64,000 nucleotides of DNA from a virus. The position numbers and the translations under genes were made by a program. The notes beneath the pieces are model-generated. The model was given only the letters and a program-made list of their open reading frames with translations. It ran no database searches and was not told the DNA's origin. Position 1 is the stretch's first letter. Each line of letters starts with the position of its first letter. The stretch lies in IMG/VR virus record IMGVR_UViG_3300036715_002535, positions 47,837-111,836 of that record; one strand, 5' to 3'. This document shows, piece after piece, positions 47,372 through 55,769 of this stretch.

Positions 47372-47563
47372 TCACTGCAGAGCAGGGTATTGGGCGCTCT
47401 CCATGACTCGATCAAACACTTTCCAGGCTAGACCAGGGTTCTTCTCACCTTCGAGATAGCGCTTGGCGTAGCCCAGGGCAGTACCTTTGTCTATTCTGCG
47501 TGAGGACCATCTGACTAGGGCTTCTGCGAGGGTATCTGCTGCGAGGTTCTCTGCTGGGGTCAT
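47372..47563 (-). CDS. Helical protein (63 aa)
   Basis: ATG 47563 chosen for ATGA coupling to the gene upstream. MTPAENLAADTLAEALVRWS... helical. Confidence 0.65.
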   Translation of the reverse strand: MTPAENLAADTLAEALVRWSSRRIDKGTALGYAKRYLEGEKNPGLAWKVFDRVMESAQYPALQ

Positions 47564-47793
47564 AGTTTCACCGGAGCAGCCTTTTGATCCTCTTCGGATC
47601 CCCAAGCGGTACGCTTTACCGTTACTTCCCAGGAGCCAGCACGAGGTCCCAGCTCTAATGGAAAGACTGAGAGGGTAGCTTCGGGGTTGAGGTTCTTCAC
47701 GAAGGAAACCAGAAAGTCCTTCCACTTCTGGGCGCACTCCGCGTCCATTTCAGCAACTCGTTTCAGGAAGAACTCTGGTAGCTGAGTGTTCAT
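47560..47793 (-). CDS. Hypothetical protein (77 aa)
   Basis: ATG 47793 behind AGGAG; a longer in-frame start at 47874 lacks one. Helical front, strand-rich back. Confidence 0.65.
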   Translation of the reverse strand: MNTQLPEFFLKRVAEMDAECAQKWKDFLVSFVKNLNPEATLSVFPLELGPRAGSWEVTVKRTAWGSEEDQKAAPVKL

Positions 47794-47854
47794 GTTGGCT
47801 CCTAGTAATGATAGAGGTTCCCTTGCTGGGGGGATTCTGCCTACGTGTTTGGGT

Positions 47855-47950
47855 TCACTTGCTTCGAAGTTCATTTTCTAGCTTCTCGACACGTTCATGG
47901 CACTGGCGAGGGACATATCGATGAACGTCAGTGCCAGAGTGGTTCCTCAA
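47855..47950 (-). CDS. Small protein (31 aa)
   Basis: TTG 47950 overlaps the upstream TGA (TTGA). HSGTDVHRYVPRQCHERVEK is a recognisable small phage motif; the start is uncertain. Confidence 0.5.
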   Translation of the reverse strand: MRNHSGTDVHRYVPRQCHERVEKLENELRSK

Positions 47951-48021
47951 TCATCCTGCCAGTTCTTCTGGAAGGCATCGAGCTCCTCCTTGGACTTGGC
48001 TACATATTCCTGAATTGTCAT
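47947..48021 (-). CDS. Tiny helical protein (24 aa)
   Basis: ATG 48021 to TGA 47947, MTIQEYVAKSKEELDAFQKN.... Coupled on both sides. Confidence 0.45.
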   Translation of the reverse strand: MTIQEYVAKSKEELDAFQKNWQDD

Positions 48022-48022
48022 G

Positions 48023-48217
48023 TTAGTTCCAATACACTAATTGAGGTGAATTCTTGACACCACAGTAAGGGCATCGAGGTTTTCCAAAGAAAGCGAATCG
48101 ATGGAAGTCTTTGTCACATCTTCCGCAACGAAGACCCCAGGTTCGGAACCATGAGATGGTCACGATCGTTGGGTAGTAGAGTTTCGTGGGTAACGCCTTA
48201 CCATCCATCTCCATCAA
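48023..48217 (-). CDS. Zinc-ribbon protein (64 aa)
   Basis: RCGRCDKDFH and RCPYCGVKN make a complete CxxC...CxxC ribbon. Confidence 0.7.
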   Translation of the reverse strand: MMEMDGKALPTKLYYPTIVTISWFRTWGLRCGRCDKDFHRFAFFGKPRCPYCGVKNSPQLVYWN

Positions 48218-48432
48218 TCCCTCTTGATAGAAAATATAACGTTTCTTTCTTTGATTGCTTCGATAGATTTTAGGATGTCCTCGTCCGAAGGGGCGGTCTT
48301 GGGGAGGTACTCCGGTCGATAAACCTTCAGATCGAATGCTTCAAGAGCCGAATGAATGATCCGAGCGATGGTGGTGCCACCATGACTACCTGGGCCTGAA
48401 ATCGTGATGGTCACGTGGATGGGTTCGGACAT
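48214..48432 (-). CDS. Small P-loop-like protein (72 aa)
   Basis: ATG 48432 behind GGGAGG. VTITISGPGSHGGTTIARII is strand plus a degenerate Walker A loop (Lys replaced). A short relative of the protein at 15383; such mini P-loop proteins are common in phages, role unknown. Confidence 0.65.
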   Translation of the reverse strand: MSEPIHVTITISGPGSHGGTTIARIIHSALEAFDLKVYRPEYLPKTAPSDEDILKSIEAIKERNVIFSIKRD

Positions 48433-48449
48433 GTGGATACCTCCCATTG

Positions 48450-48476
48450 GTAACCTTCGATGAAGAGGGTTACAAT
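48450..48476 (+). promoter_or_regulatory. Class II site
   Basis: GTAACC (48450-48455), 15 bases, TACAAT (48471-48476). Controls a four-gene tagged cluster. Confidence 0.72.
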
Positions 48477-48494
48477 AGAATATTGGAGCAATTC

Positions 48495-48728
48495 ATGGTC
48501 AAGCTTCGTATTCAGGCAAACGTACCTGGATTCATGGAAGATGATGCGATCATCCGTGATTTTGTGGGTACTGGCTTGAACGATCGTATGTTATATGAGC
48601 ACATCGTACAGCAGACTGCGAGCCATCAGATTGCCAGGTACGTGGACAAACGCCTGAAGGAGTTGAAAGAGACCCTTGGAGAAGAAGGACTTTGGAACCG
48701 TCATCTACAATTGAAAGGGACGAAATGA
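48495..48728 (+). CDS. Tagged protein (77 aa), N-terminus MVKLRIQANV
   Basis: ATG 48495 behind TTGGAG. Helical after the tag. First of four linked genes. Confidence 0.72.
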   Translation: MVKLRIQANVPGFMEDDAIIRDFVGTGLNDRMLYEHIVQQTASHQIARYVDKRLKELKETLGEEGLWNRHLQLKGTK

Positions 48729-48961
48729 CCAAGCATAAGATCACTTCTGGTAAGAAAGCGGAGTTGTTCAACGAAGGCAACTGGCAGGATCATCTAGTGC
48801 AGTTCGTCGAGTCCTGGGCACACGATCAGATCAATGCTGACGGTACAGGTCCTACGTGGAAGATGGAAATCGAAAGGGCTAAGCAGGAGCTCTTGGAGAA
48901 GCTTGAAACCACCTGCACGGAAATAGAAGAGAACCTTCACAATGGCGAGTACTACGTTTAA
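48725..48961 (+). CDS. Hypothetical protein in the tagged cluster (78 aa)
   Basis: N-terminus MTKHKITSGKKAE is a possible divergent tag. Helical, acidic. ATGA coupling to the gene upstream. Confidence 0.65.
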   Translation: MTKHKITSGKKAELFNEGNWQDHLVQFVESWAHDQINADGTGPTWKMEIERAKQELLEKLETTCTEIEENLHNGEYYV

Positions 48962-48972
48962 GGAGAAAGACC

Positions 48973-49158
48973 ATGGGTAAGCTACGTATCCGAGCCACCT
49001 TCAAGGCATTGAAGTTGCCCAAACGACTTCTGGAAGAACAGAAGAAGATGGAGAAGGACAACTCCGACATGCATTGGGTGCAGGATAAGATGAAGAACGA
49101 TACAACTCTGGAACAGCAGGAAGAAGCTACTCCAGGGGACAACGAAGGAACAGATTGA
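48973..49158 (+). CDS. Tagged protein (61 aa), N-terminus MGKLRIRATF
   Basis: AAGGAG precedes the ATG. After the tag a basic helix, then an acidic disordered tail (QQEEATPGDNEGTD). Confidence 0.7.
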   Translation: MGKLRIRATFKALKLPKRLLEEQKKMEKDNSDMHWVQDKMKNDTTLEQQEEATPGDNEGTD

Positions 49159-49850
49159 TGAAACTCCACATCAAAGCATCTCTCAAGCGTGCAGTTCTCA
49201 CGATCACCACGCTTGAGGATGTGCTGATGGCGCGTCAGTTCATCACAGAACGGGATGGTCAGTTCCAGGAAGGTGGAGCGATCATTGCACCTGAAATCAT
49301 CAAGCAGATGCAGGATCAAGGTTTGATCCACTTGCGTTGGCAGGGGAATGATTACTCTAACTGGGAGCTTACTCCTGAGGGATTGAAGGCCAAGGAAGCT
49401 CTGACCAAGAAAGTGAAGTACAAGAAAGGTGATGAGATCTGGTACTTCCAGCCCACCCAATTTCTAGATATGCCACGTGTACCCAATTCCTTTTCAGGTA
49501 TCTACGTCGCTTGCATCCTCTGTACAGTCAAGAGTTGCGGTATGAAGCAGATGACCCTTGAGCGCAAGGTGGGTGGCAAGATGATGCAATACTTCATCAA
49601 GCCAGAACTTTACAAGAAATGGGCGGTACCTGCTACTCAGTTTCATTCCGAAGCTGAAGTAGTTGCCTATGGGACAAAGCTCAGTGCAGATGAACTAGAT
49701 CGTGTGATAGAGTGGGACGAATCCCGTTGGCGAAATGCTCAGAAGAAGTACGCAGAAGATCCCAAGGGTCTAGCGTTTGAACAGAAGGTTTACGATGATC
49801 ATAGGACACTCCTTGATCTGGTGAAGCCCTTCGCAAGGATCGTAGACTAA
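49158..49850 (+). CDS. Tagged protein (230 aa), N-terminus MKLHIKASLK
   Basis: Largest tagged member. Residues 15-75 look like a winged helix (AIIAPEIIKQMQDQGLIHLR, LTPEGLKAKEAL), then a second domain with CILCTVKSCGM. Possibly DNA-binding. Overlaps the upstream stop. Confidence 0.72.
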   Translation: MKLHIKASLKRAVLTITTLEDVLMARQFITERDGQFQEGGAIIAPEIIKQMQDQGLIHLRWQGNDYSNWELTPEGLKAKEALTKKVKYKKGDEIWYFQPTQFLDMPRVPNSFSGIYVACILCTVKSCGMKQMTLERKVGGKMMQYFIKPELYKKWAVPATQFHSEAEVVAYGTKLSADELDRVIEWDESRWRNAQKKYAEDPKGLAFEQKVYDDHRTLLDLVKPFARIVD

Positions 49851-50044
49851 ATCCTGACGGTATTCTTCTCCGTCCTGGATTGGATCAGAGCTGCTGCCTG
49901 CTTCAAGGAGCCTTCGGTCCATAGATCGAATCCTTGTGCGCGAAAGAGGGAATCTCTGCAGGTATCCCCTTCAGTTGCAAGGGTGACCCCTCCAACCTCA
50001 AGATGTAGCTTACCAGACTGGGCACCCTGGTAGAGTTTGATCAT
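49847..50044 (-). CDS. Hypothetical protein (65 aa)
   Basis: ATG 50044 overlaps the upstream stop. MIKLYQGAQSGKLHLEVGGV... beta-rich then helical. Confidence 0.65.
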   Translation of the reverse strand: MIKLYQGAQSGKLHLEVGGVTLATEGDTCRDSLFRAQGFDLWTEGSLKQAAALIQSRTEKNTVRI

Positions 50045-50331
50045 CAACTCCCGGTTACGAATCCGTTTCGTAATTCGTTGACATAGTTCGATTGCTGTGG
50101 AGTAAGGGGAATGAGCTTCACTACTTGACCAACAGCGAACATTTTCTTGCAGTTGGGACACTCTACGTTGTAACAGAATTCCGCATCTACGTGGCTGTGG
50201 TGACCACATAGGCAGTGCAGATCCATGCACACACTTGTGCCCTTCCACTGTATCCAACCATGAGCGATGCCCTCAGTTGAGGTATCCTGACCATACACCG
50301 CATTGTAGTGTTCAGCCCAACTATCGGTCAT
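50044..50331 (-). CDS. Conserved zinc-ribbon phage protein (95 aa)
   Basis: HGWIQWKGTSVCMDLHCLCG ... HVDAEFCYNVECPNCKK and FAVGQVVKLIPLT match a family found in phages of several host groups. Zinc ribbon; role unknown. Confidence 0.8.
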   Translation of the reverse strand: MTDSWAEHYNAVYGQDTSTEGIAHGWIQWKGTSVCMDLHCLCGHHSHVDAEFCYNVECPNCKKMFAVGQVVKLIPLTPQQSNYVNELRNGFVTGS

Positions 50332-50762
50332 GCTCTCACCTTAGTAGATTCTTTGTGATACCACAAGAACGCGCAGTAGTTAGAAACATCCAAAGGATCA
50401 CCCTTCTCTAGATGCACCCTCAGATGTTCTCTGCACTCGTCCATCCAGTCATCTCTTGACCAGTCAGCTTCGTACCCATACTTGTCTTGAGCCTTCTTCA
50501 ACTTCTCTGCCATTGCCTGAGCAAATCCCAGGATCAGGGAAGCGGTCTTAGGGTTGAGCTCAGCAGGGATCTGTACAATCCACTGCTTCTGTAGAACTGG
50601 GCACCATTCAGGTGTAATGTAGGAATCTCCGATTGATTTTCGTTCAGGGAAGTCTGGGTGCTTGCAATAGTGATCGAATCCCGAGTCTCCCTGGCACTGA
50701 TACCTTTCCTGTTCGTGGCACTCACAACCCATGCAGTGATGTTTGATCTTAGGTCCAATCAT
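50328..50762 (-). CDS. Cys-rich conserved protein (144 aa)
   Basis: CMGCECHEQERYQCQGD and HYCKHPDF...PEWCP form an N-terminal metal-binding region; helical remainder. Confidence 0.7.
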   Translation of the reverse strand: MIGPKIKHHCMGCECHEQERYQCQGDSGFDHYCKHPDFPERKSIGDSYITPEWCPVLQKQWIVQIPAELNPKTASLILGFAQAMAEKLKKAQDKYGYEADWSRDDWMDECREHLRVHLEKGDPLDVSNYCAFLWYHKESTKVRA

Positions 50763-50977
50763 GCCAACCTCGAATGTAACCAGTCAGCGTACTCCTGCAT
50801 ACGAAGCAGGAGGATCGCGAGCAGGGGATTGTCGGTGATAGTAACTTCCCAGTGCTTTGTTTTCAGTAGGACCTTATGAGGTGTACGATCACCTTCCCAG
50901 AATACGAAGACACTGGTTCCATTGAGAACAACGTCTAAGATCTCTCGACCATAGTAGTAGTAGAAGATATCGTTCAA
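50759..50977 (-). CDS. Hypothetical protein (72 aa)
   Basis: TTG 50977 overlaps the upstream TGA (TTGA), shorter than the longest frame. MNDIFYYYYGREILDVVLNG..., beta-rich. Confidence 0.6.
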   Translation of the reverse strand: MNDIFYYYYGREILDVVLNGTSVFVFWEGDRTPHKVLLKTKHWEVTITDNPLLAILLLRMQEYADWLHSRLA

Positions 50978-51267
50978 GTTCGATCCGTGAATGTTTGAAG
51001 AAACTCTTTCTTCTTCCTTGGTCCAAAGGTGACTCCGGTTAGAGTCCAGCACTGGTAACGGTCTTCCATGAAAGTGGAATCCTGGGAATTGAGTTCCTCT
51101 CTTGTGGCTACGAACTTGTTCTGATTCGAGGCCCAGATCCCATACTTGTTCCGTACGATCTCGTAGTGTTCGAGTTGCAGGATACGAAGATCCTCCTCGT
51201 ACGCATCGGATAGTTCAAGGGTTGGGAAGTGAAGGGAGAAGCCATCCGAGCCGAAGGTAACTTGCAT
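50974..51267 (-). CDS. Hypothetical protein (97 aa)
   Basis: ATG 51267 lies six bases behind GAGG. Beta-rich (MQVTFGSDGFSLHFPTLELS). Confidence 0.65.
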   Translation of the reverse strand: MQVTFGSDGFSLHFPTLELSDAYEEDLRILQLEHYEIVRNKYGIWASNQNKFVATREELNSQDSTFMEDRYQCWTLTGVTFGPRKKKEFLQTFTDRT

Positions 51268-51280
51268 TTTGAACCTCATT

Positions 51281-51462
51281 TTAGATAACCGAAAGAGCCT
51301 GTATCTCAATAGTGGGGGTGACCTTGAAAGGGAGATGCTAGGCACCCTACTAGGGATGAGCGTAGAGCCCACTCCTTTGAAAGTTTCTCCGCCGTTCCGC
51401 TTACATTCGCAGCAGATGAGGGGTGCGATATCGTGGGTGTTAACTGGAACTGGGTTGGTCAT
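51281..51462 (-). pseudogene. CxxC protein broken by a one-base loss
   Basis: ATG 51462 gives MTNPVPVNTHDIAPLICCEC and KRNGGETFKGVGSTLIPSRV; the -1 frame then ends HLPFKVTPTIEIQALSVI at TAA 51281. One added base near 51346 joins them (about 60 aa). Confidence 0.6.
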
Positions 51463-51664
51463 CCAGCACCTGTGTATCGAGTGGAAAATCCACGTTTGGA
51501 AAGTCTGATGTTTCCGTTGGGAATGGTGTATCAAGTGGAAGGGGTCCGGAATAGAACATCCCAAGTTTGATGCACGCAGCACGAGCCTTGGCCTGCTCTG
51601 TGTAGATGCCCTCGAGTTCCCATCCCTTGTTCACAAAGGACTGACCTACGATCCAGACTTCCAT
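51440..51664 (-). CDS. Conserved small phage protein (74 aa)
   Basis: MEVWIVGQSFVNKGWELEGI ... QAKARAACIKLGMFYSGPLP matches a common phage pattern (WIVGQ...W...G.f....A...C....FvGP). Unknown function. Confidence 0.72.
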   Translation of the reverse strand: MEVWIVGQSFVNKGWELEGIYTEQAKARAACIKLGMFYSGPLPLDTPFPTETSDFPNVDFPLDTQVLDDQPSSS

Positions 51665-51786
51665 TACTTCTTCTCCGGGTAAGCTCGTTGTTCTGAGAAC
51701 GAATAGATTGAACAGAAGGCAAGATCCTGAAAGAGCTCTTGAAGTACCTTGTGGGTCTTCTGTTCGGGAGTCAGTTTGACTTTCAT
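51664..51786 (-). CDS. Small helical protein (40 aa)
   Basis: MKVKLTPEQKTHKVLQELFQ..., between two coupled genes. Its start is not the tag: a Pro follows at once. Confidence 0.6.
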   Translation of the reverse strand: MKVKLTPEQKTHKVLQELFQDLAFCSIYSFSEQRAYPEKK

Positions 51787-52103
51787 TAGTTCAACTCGTT
51801 TTCCGCGAGATTGATCAGTCCTTGAAGAAGTTCCGGATCCTGATGGTGAAGATATTCGACGACCTTCTTGGACTTCTCCAGTTCTTTAACAAGGATTGTT
51901 ATCTCGCTCAGATCCTTCGATGAGGTCATTAGACGAACTGCGTAGAAGATATCCGCAACTTCCTTCTCGAGATCTTTACGGTTCTCCCAACTGTCGTACC
52001 CATGCCGAAGGATCTTACCAGCGGCCTGGACAGCCTCCCCACACTCCTCAATGAAGAGTGCTAGTCGTTCAGCTTCTGCAGGAGATAGCTTGTTGGAGAA
52101 CAT
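51786..52103 (-). CDS. MazG-like nucleotide pyrophosphohydrolase (105 aa)
   Basis: LFIEECGEAVQAAGKILRHG ... DLEKEVADIFYAVRLM shows the ExxE...ExxD magnesium sites of the all-alpha NTP pyrophosphatase fold. It may lower (p)ppGpp or clean up modified nucleotides. One-base overlap with the upstream deoxyhypusine-synthase-like gene. Confidence 0.82.
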   Translation of the reverse strand: MFSNKLSPAEAERLALFIEECGEAVQAAGKILRHGYDSWENRKDLEKEVADIFYAVRLMTSSKDLSEITILVKELEKSKKVVEYLHHQDPELLQGLINLAENELN

Positions 52104-53233
52104 TATCGCCTCAGAACGATTGCAGCAATGTCAGGAAAGTGTTCCGTGTAGTCCCCGAAGATCTGAATCCCAAAGGAGTCCGGCTCGACCTTGCTCCAGG
52201 TAATCTTCTCCTTAAAACCTGCGCCAGAATACGATCCAAAGCTCATAGGTGAAGAGTGGATTTCGATGAAGCCCGCCCAAGGCTTAATGAATGCTTCTTG
52301 AGCTTTGATAGAAAGGTCAGCTAAATAGTCTTTCTTGAGGTGCGGAACTACGCAGATTGGGAAGTCTCCTGCAATGCCACCACCCAGCTGTAAGAAAGCC
52401 AAAGAGGTAGTTTGAGTAGTTTCTTGATACCACTCAGCAAGCTTGTGCATGTAGCGGAAAGAGTGAGCAACCACTTCGGGACTGATGGGGTGGTCTTGAG
52501 CATACTGAGAGAGGAAAGGATGTTTGCCATTGTAGGAATAGTAAGCGAAGATGTTGCCCATTGTGGAATCTTCGACTCCACCCACAATGATCTCAACTTG
52601 ATTCTTCCAGGCCCAGTAGAGCCAGCAGTCGTGGAGTTCTTCCGTTCCATGGTACTTGGACTCGATCTCCTCCAAGACCTTGAAGAAGTATTCGTGCCAG
52701 AAAGGCGCCTTGTAAGGTTTCTCTGAAACTTGATGAAACTTGGCATCTTCTTCGCGCCAGAACTTCTCGAAGAGGGGCAGAAGTACGCGAGTAGATTCAT
52801 CTTCAGGCAGGAAGGTATCGGTGATACGGCGGAAGCCCTTATGATCGAGTTCCTTCTCCTGCTCGGAGGTCAGTTCAACGTAGTCAGGAATGTAAGCGTA
52901 GTGCTCGTTTGCGACCAGACGATAGAGGGATTCTTCCAGATTGGCGCCCGTGACCGAGATGCCTGAGATCTTGCCTGCGCGGATCAGATCACTGATGATG
53001 ACCCCTTGCTGGAACGAAGAACCCGCACCAGACATGGACAGGAAGATCTTGCCGCGATGGACGCAGTGGTCACGAAGCCAGAGGCCAGCGTCTATCGTCT
53101 TGCCACCATTACAGTGACGCTTGGTATGTACGAGATAGTTCGTGACTGGAGTGAGATGAGATGGGATATACTTACGTTCTCCCAGGAAGATCTTCTTCCG
53201 GAGTTCCGGGGAAAGGGTATCGAGCTTGTTCAT
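52103..53233 (-). CDS. Deoxyhypusine/homospermidine synthase-like protein (376 aa)
   Basis: FLSMSGAGSSFQQGVIISDL, IRAGKISGISVTGANLEESL, RITDTFLPEDES, LGGGIAGDFPICVVPHLKKD and SGAGFKEKITWSKV follow the DHS family in order. The final WSKV corresponds to the WGKI that carries the catalytic lysine. These enzymes move an aminobutyl group from spermidine to eIF5A or to putrescine; bacteria lack eIF5A, so a polyamine or another acceptor is likely. ATG 53233 behind GGGAG. Confidence 0.85.
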   Translation of the reverse strand: MNKLDTLSPELRKKIFLGERKYIPSHLTPVTNYLVHTKRHCNGGKTIDAGLWLRDHCVHRGKIFLSMSGAGSSFQQGVIISDLIRAGKISGISVTGANLEESLYRLVANEHYAYIPDYVELTSEQEKELDHKGFRRITDTFLPEDESTRVLLPLFEKFWREEDAKFHQVSEKPYKAPFWHEYFFKVLEEIESKYHGTEELHDCWLYWAWKNQVEIIVGGVEDSTMGNIFAYYSYNGKHPFLSQYAQDHPISPEVVAHSFRYMHKLAEWYQETTQTTSLAFLQLGGGIAGDFPICVVPHLKKDYLADLSIKAQEAFIKPWAGFIEIHSSPMSFGSYSGAGFKEKITWSKVEPDSFGIQIFGDYTEHFPDIAAIVLRR

Positions 53234-53276
53234 TGAGAACTCCCAGGTTGACTTTCGTGAATGGATTGGATACCCA

Positions 53277-54254
53277 TCAGTATGGTTTGTCCGACTTTCC
53301 AGCAAATCCAAGAGCAGGGGCATCAGTTGGATTAAACTTCTTCTTGTGCATGGACTTCATACGATCGACTGTTTCGTTGATGTCTTTACCGTAGCACTTG
53401 ATGGAGATGATCATTTCCTTGAGGTGGGGAATGGTCAGGCCATCGGAGAACTCAACCCACTGATCCAACTCTTCTGGAGTGAGGGAAGGTTCCTTCTTTT
53501 CGAGGTAGAAGCGGCGAGCAGCGTCAGACGGCATCCCAATGTAACGAATGAGATCAAATCGACTGGGACGGTCAATAAAGCGAGCATCAAGCCGTTCTGG
53601 GTAGTTGGTGGTTGCTAGGTGAACGATGTTGTTCACCTGGGACTCTCCATCGAGTAGGGAGAGGAAACCATTCTCATCGTACCTACGGACCAAGCTATCC
53701 AGATCCTCGAAGATGGCAATAACCGGGCGGTTGGGCTCGATCTTGCGAATCATCTTCAGACCATCATCACCCAGTCCAGGGTGTTCGACCATGAGAACAA
53801 TACCATCCAAATCTTTGATTACTGACCGAATGATTAGTTGGATCGTGGAAGTCTTACCAGAACCCGGAGGACCCCACATGAGAATTCCACGCTTGTGTAG
53901 GAATCCACGTTTTAGGAACTCATCCTTGAGAGCCCAGAACTGTGTGAAGTCCTCAAGAATTCTTTTGGAAGAATCGTCTGGTAGAACTAAAAGGTCATCC
54001 GTGATAAGGGGGATGGCTTCGAGATAGGGACCGGTGTTGGATGATTGTGCCCGGTAGCATTGAGAAGGAAGCGATTGAAAGGTCTTTCCGATGCCCCAGT
54101 AATTGTCACCGGTGTTGGCCCAGCAACTAAGGTTCTCCACTTTTTTGGCATTAGATGTATCAGACCCCTCGATGGGAGTGCAATCTGGAGGTGGATGAGG
54201 TAAGGGGGATTCCACCTGAGTGCCGATCACTTCGGAAATGTTTGGTTCACTCAT
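53277..54254 (-). CDS. AAA+ ATPase (BCS1-like type)
   Basis: Walker A GPPGSGKTS (128-136), Walker B VIAIFEDLDSL (178-188), sensor 1 LATTNYPERLD and the arginine finger region RPSRFD. The N-terminal 100 residues are unique and Cys/Pro-rich. Single AAA domain, no protease. Remodels a protein or DNA complex; the target is unknown. Confidence 0.87.
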   Translation of the reverse strand: MSEPNISEVIGTQVESPLPHPPPDCTPIEGSDTSNAKKVENLSCWANTGDNYWGIGKTFQSLPSQCYRAQSSNTGPYLEAIPLITDDLLVLPDDSSKRILEDFTQFWALKDEFLKRGFLHKRGILMWGPPGSGKTSTIQLIIRSVIKDLDGIVLMVEHPGLGDDGLKMIRKIEPNRPVIAIFEDLDSLVRRYDENGFLSLLDGESQVNNIVHLATTNYPERLDARFIDRPSRFDLIRYIGMPSDAARRFYLEKKEPSLTPEELDQWVEFSDGLTIPHLKEMIISIKCYGKDINETVDRMKSMHKKKFNPTDAPALGFAGKSDKPY

Positions 54255-54601
54255 ACCGCACCAACCTTGAGGCGCTCTGCAAGATCCTTTGCGTACTTGG
54301 TGATGTAGCCGTTGCAGAACGGTTCAGTTTCAGTTCGTTCTCCTATGGTAGGGACTGTGTCTCTTTCCGAGCTGATACCCCATCTCAAGAGATAAATTGG
54401 TTTTCCATCTTGAAGGATTTCAGTCATTCGTTCGATTTTCCACTTGGGGTGTACGTTTGTTGTCTTCTTGGTCAGATCGTACTTGAAGCGATACCACTTG
54501 CCCCTACAACCTACGATTGTACCTGGGCATCCATCGACTAGAACTCTCGCACCCTTCTTGAATGAGATGCCATAATTTAGGATGATGTATTTCTGATCCA
54601 T
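54251..54601 (-). CDS. Hypothetical SH3-like protein (116 aa)
   Basis: GARVLVDGCPGTIVGCRGKW is a KOW/SH3-type barrel strand pair. Coupled to the AAA+ gene. Confidence 0.68.
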   Translation of the reverse strand: MDQKYIILNYGISFKKGARVLVDGCPGTIVGCRGKWYRFKYDLTKKTTNVHPKWKIERMTEILQDGKPIYLLRWGISSERDTVPTIGERTETEPFCNGYITKYAKDLAERLKVGAV

Positions 54602-54619
54602 GAATTCTCCACAGTAAGA

Positions 54620-54647
54620 GTAACCTCACAACAAGTCGGTTTATAAT
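54620..54647 (+). promoter_or_regulatory. Class II site
   Basis: GTAACC (54620-54625), 16 bases, TATAAT (54642-54647). Confidence 0.7.
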
Positions 54648-54665
54648 TGAATGAGGGGATTGTAT

Positions 54666-54911
54666 ATGAAGCACAAGATCGCACGTCGCCCACGTCCCAT
54701 GAAGCAGATCATTCTGAATGTGATCGACGATGAAGATTCTCTTGAGAGAATGTTGAACGCAATCAAAGAGTGTTCCGACCCTGGACATTCCTTCGATGTG
54801 GTAGTCGATCCAGATGGAACAGAGGAGGAAGGTGGCAATCTATCCTTCGGGATTGATGGTGATGGTGCCTTCCGACTCGTAGACATCAAGATCAAAGAGG
54901 TGGTAGCATGA
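54666..54911 (+). CDS. Hypothetical protein, possible divergent tag (81 aa)
   Basis: N-terminus MKHKIARRPRPMK is tag-like. Acidic alpha/beta remainder. First of two genes behind a class II site. Confidence 0.65.
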   Translation: MKHKIARRPRPMKQIILNVIDDEDSLERMLNAIKECSDPGHSFDVVVDPDGTEEEGGNLSFGIDGDGAFRLVDIKIKEVVA

Positions 54912-55201
54912 AGCTCAGAGTCAAGGCCAACCTACGAAAAGCTACCCCAGTAGAGTTCTCCCGCGAATACGAAGTCGAGACTGGCTCCTACGAGCGAGAT
55001 GAGGACTCTGGAGATCTTTATGAGATCAAGCTAGACCTGCAGTTCACTGCGTTCCAGGAAGCAGATGGCAAGTGGTACGCAGATGTTGAAGGCGGCTACC
55101 ACTCTGACTACGACTTCGGAAGCATCGTTGAAGAGTACAAGGGTACCTTTGCCCAGGATCTTCAGGAAGCTTTCCCCGGCGCCGTAATCGTCTGGGCTTA
55201 A
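54908..55201 (+). CDS. Tagged protein (97 aa), N-terminus MKLRVKANLR
   Basis: After the tag a beta-rich acidic domain. ATGA coupling upstream; tail to tail with the minus-strand gene. Confidence 0.72.
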   Translation: MKLRVKANLRKATPVEFSREYEVETGSYERDEDSGDLYEIKLDLQFTAFQEADGKWYADVEGGYHSDYDFGSIVEEYKGTFAQDLQEAFPGAVIVWA

Positions 55202-55377
55202 AGTCCTGCCACGGTTTCTGCTACCATCTTAAGCTTCACGCAGATGATCTCGGACGTATTGACTCCTGCGCCTTGGGCATTCTGGAGTGCGCTGAGCATG
55301 TCATTCCCCATGATTTCCTTTGTCTGAATCTTGGGTGTCATGTAGGAGCTGAAGGTATAGACAATGAACGTATTCAC
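55198..55377 (-). CDS. Hypothetical protein (59 aa)
   Basis: GTG 55377 overlaps the upstream stop. MNTFIVYTFSSYMTPKIQTK ... beta start then helix. Confidence 0.62.
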   Translation of the reverse strand: MNTFIVYTFSSYMTPKIQTKEIMGNDMLSALQNAQGAGVNTSEIICVKLKMVAETVAGL

Positions 55378-55769
55378 TTGGGCTCCCTGAAGAGGCGAAG
55401 GTCTACTAGTCCCAGAGCGCTTCGAGGACCATCGTGAAGTTTGTTTGCAGAAGTCTGCTGCTGGATCTGAAAGTCGATTGGAAGTCCAGTCATCTGTTTA
55501 CCCAATGAGGAAAAGGCTAGGCACATTGCAACCCACTTCCCATTCCGGTGTGCGTCTTTGGGATCCCCGAATCCTTGATTCGCATATTCATTGTCGTCGA
55601 GGATAAGACGAACATCTATATCTCTCCAACCTTTGCCATAGAGAGCAGAACCCACTAGGTAAGGTGGGCATCCAAAGGCGGACCAGACAGTGGAGCCGAA
55701 CTCATCCAAGAGGAGAGCTGCAGGCATTCCAACCCCTGGATTGATCTGTCGACCTTTTTTGGTTATCAT
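55374..55769 (-). CDS. Nucleotidyltransferase-fold protein (131 aa)
   Basis: CPPYLVGSALYGKGWRDIDV is the GS...D-x-D core of the minimal nucleotidyltransferase fold, followed by MTGLPIDFQIQQQTSANK, seen in a family common in phages. Could modify nucleotides, RNA or protein. Confidence 0.8.
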   Translation of the reverse strand: MITKKGRQINPGVGMPAALLLDEFGSTVWSAFGCPPYLVGSALYGKGWRDIDVRLILDDNEYANQGFGDPKDAHRNGKWVAMCLAFSSLGKQMTGLPIDFQIQQQTSANKLHDGPRSALGLVDLRLFREPK

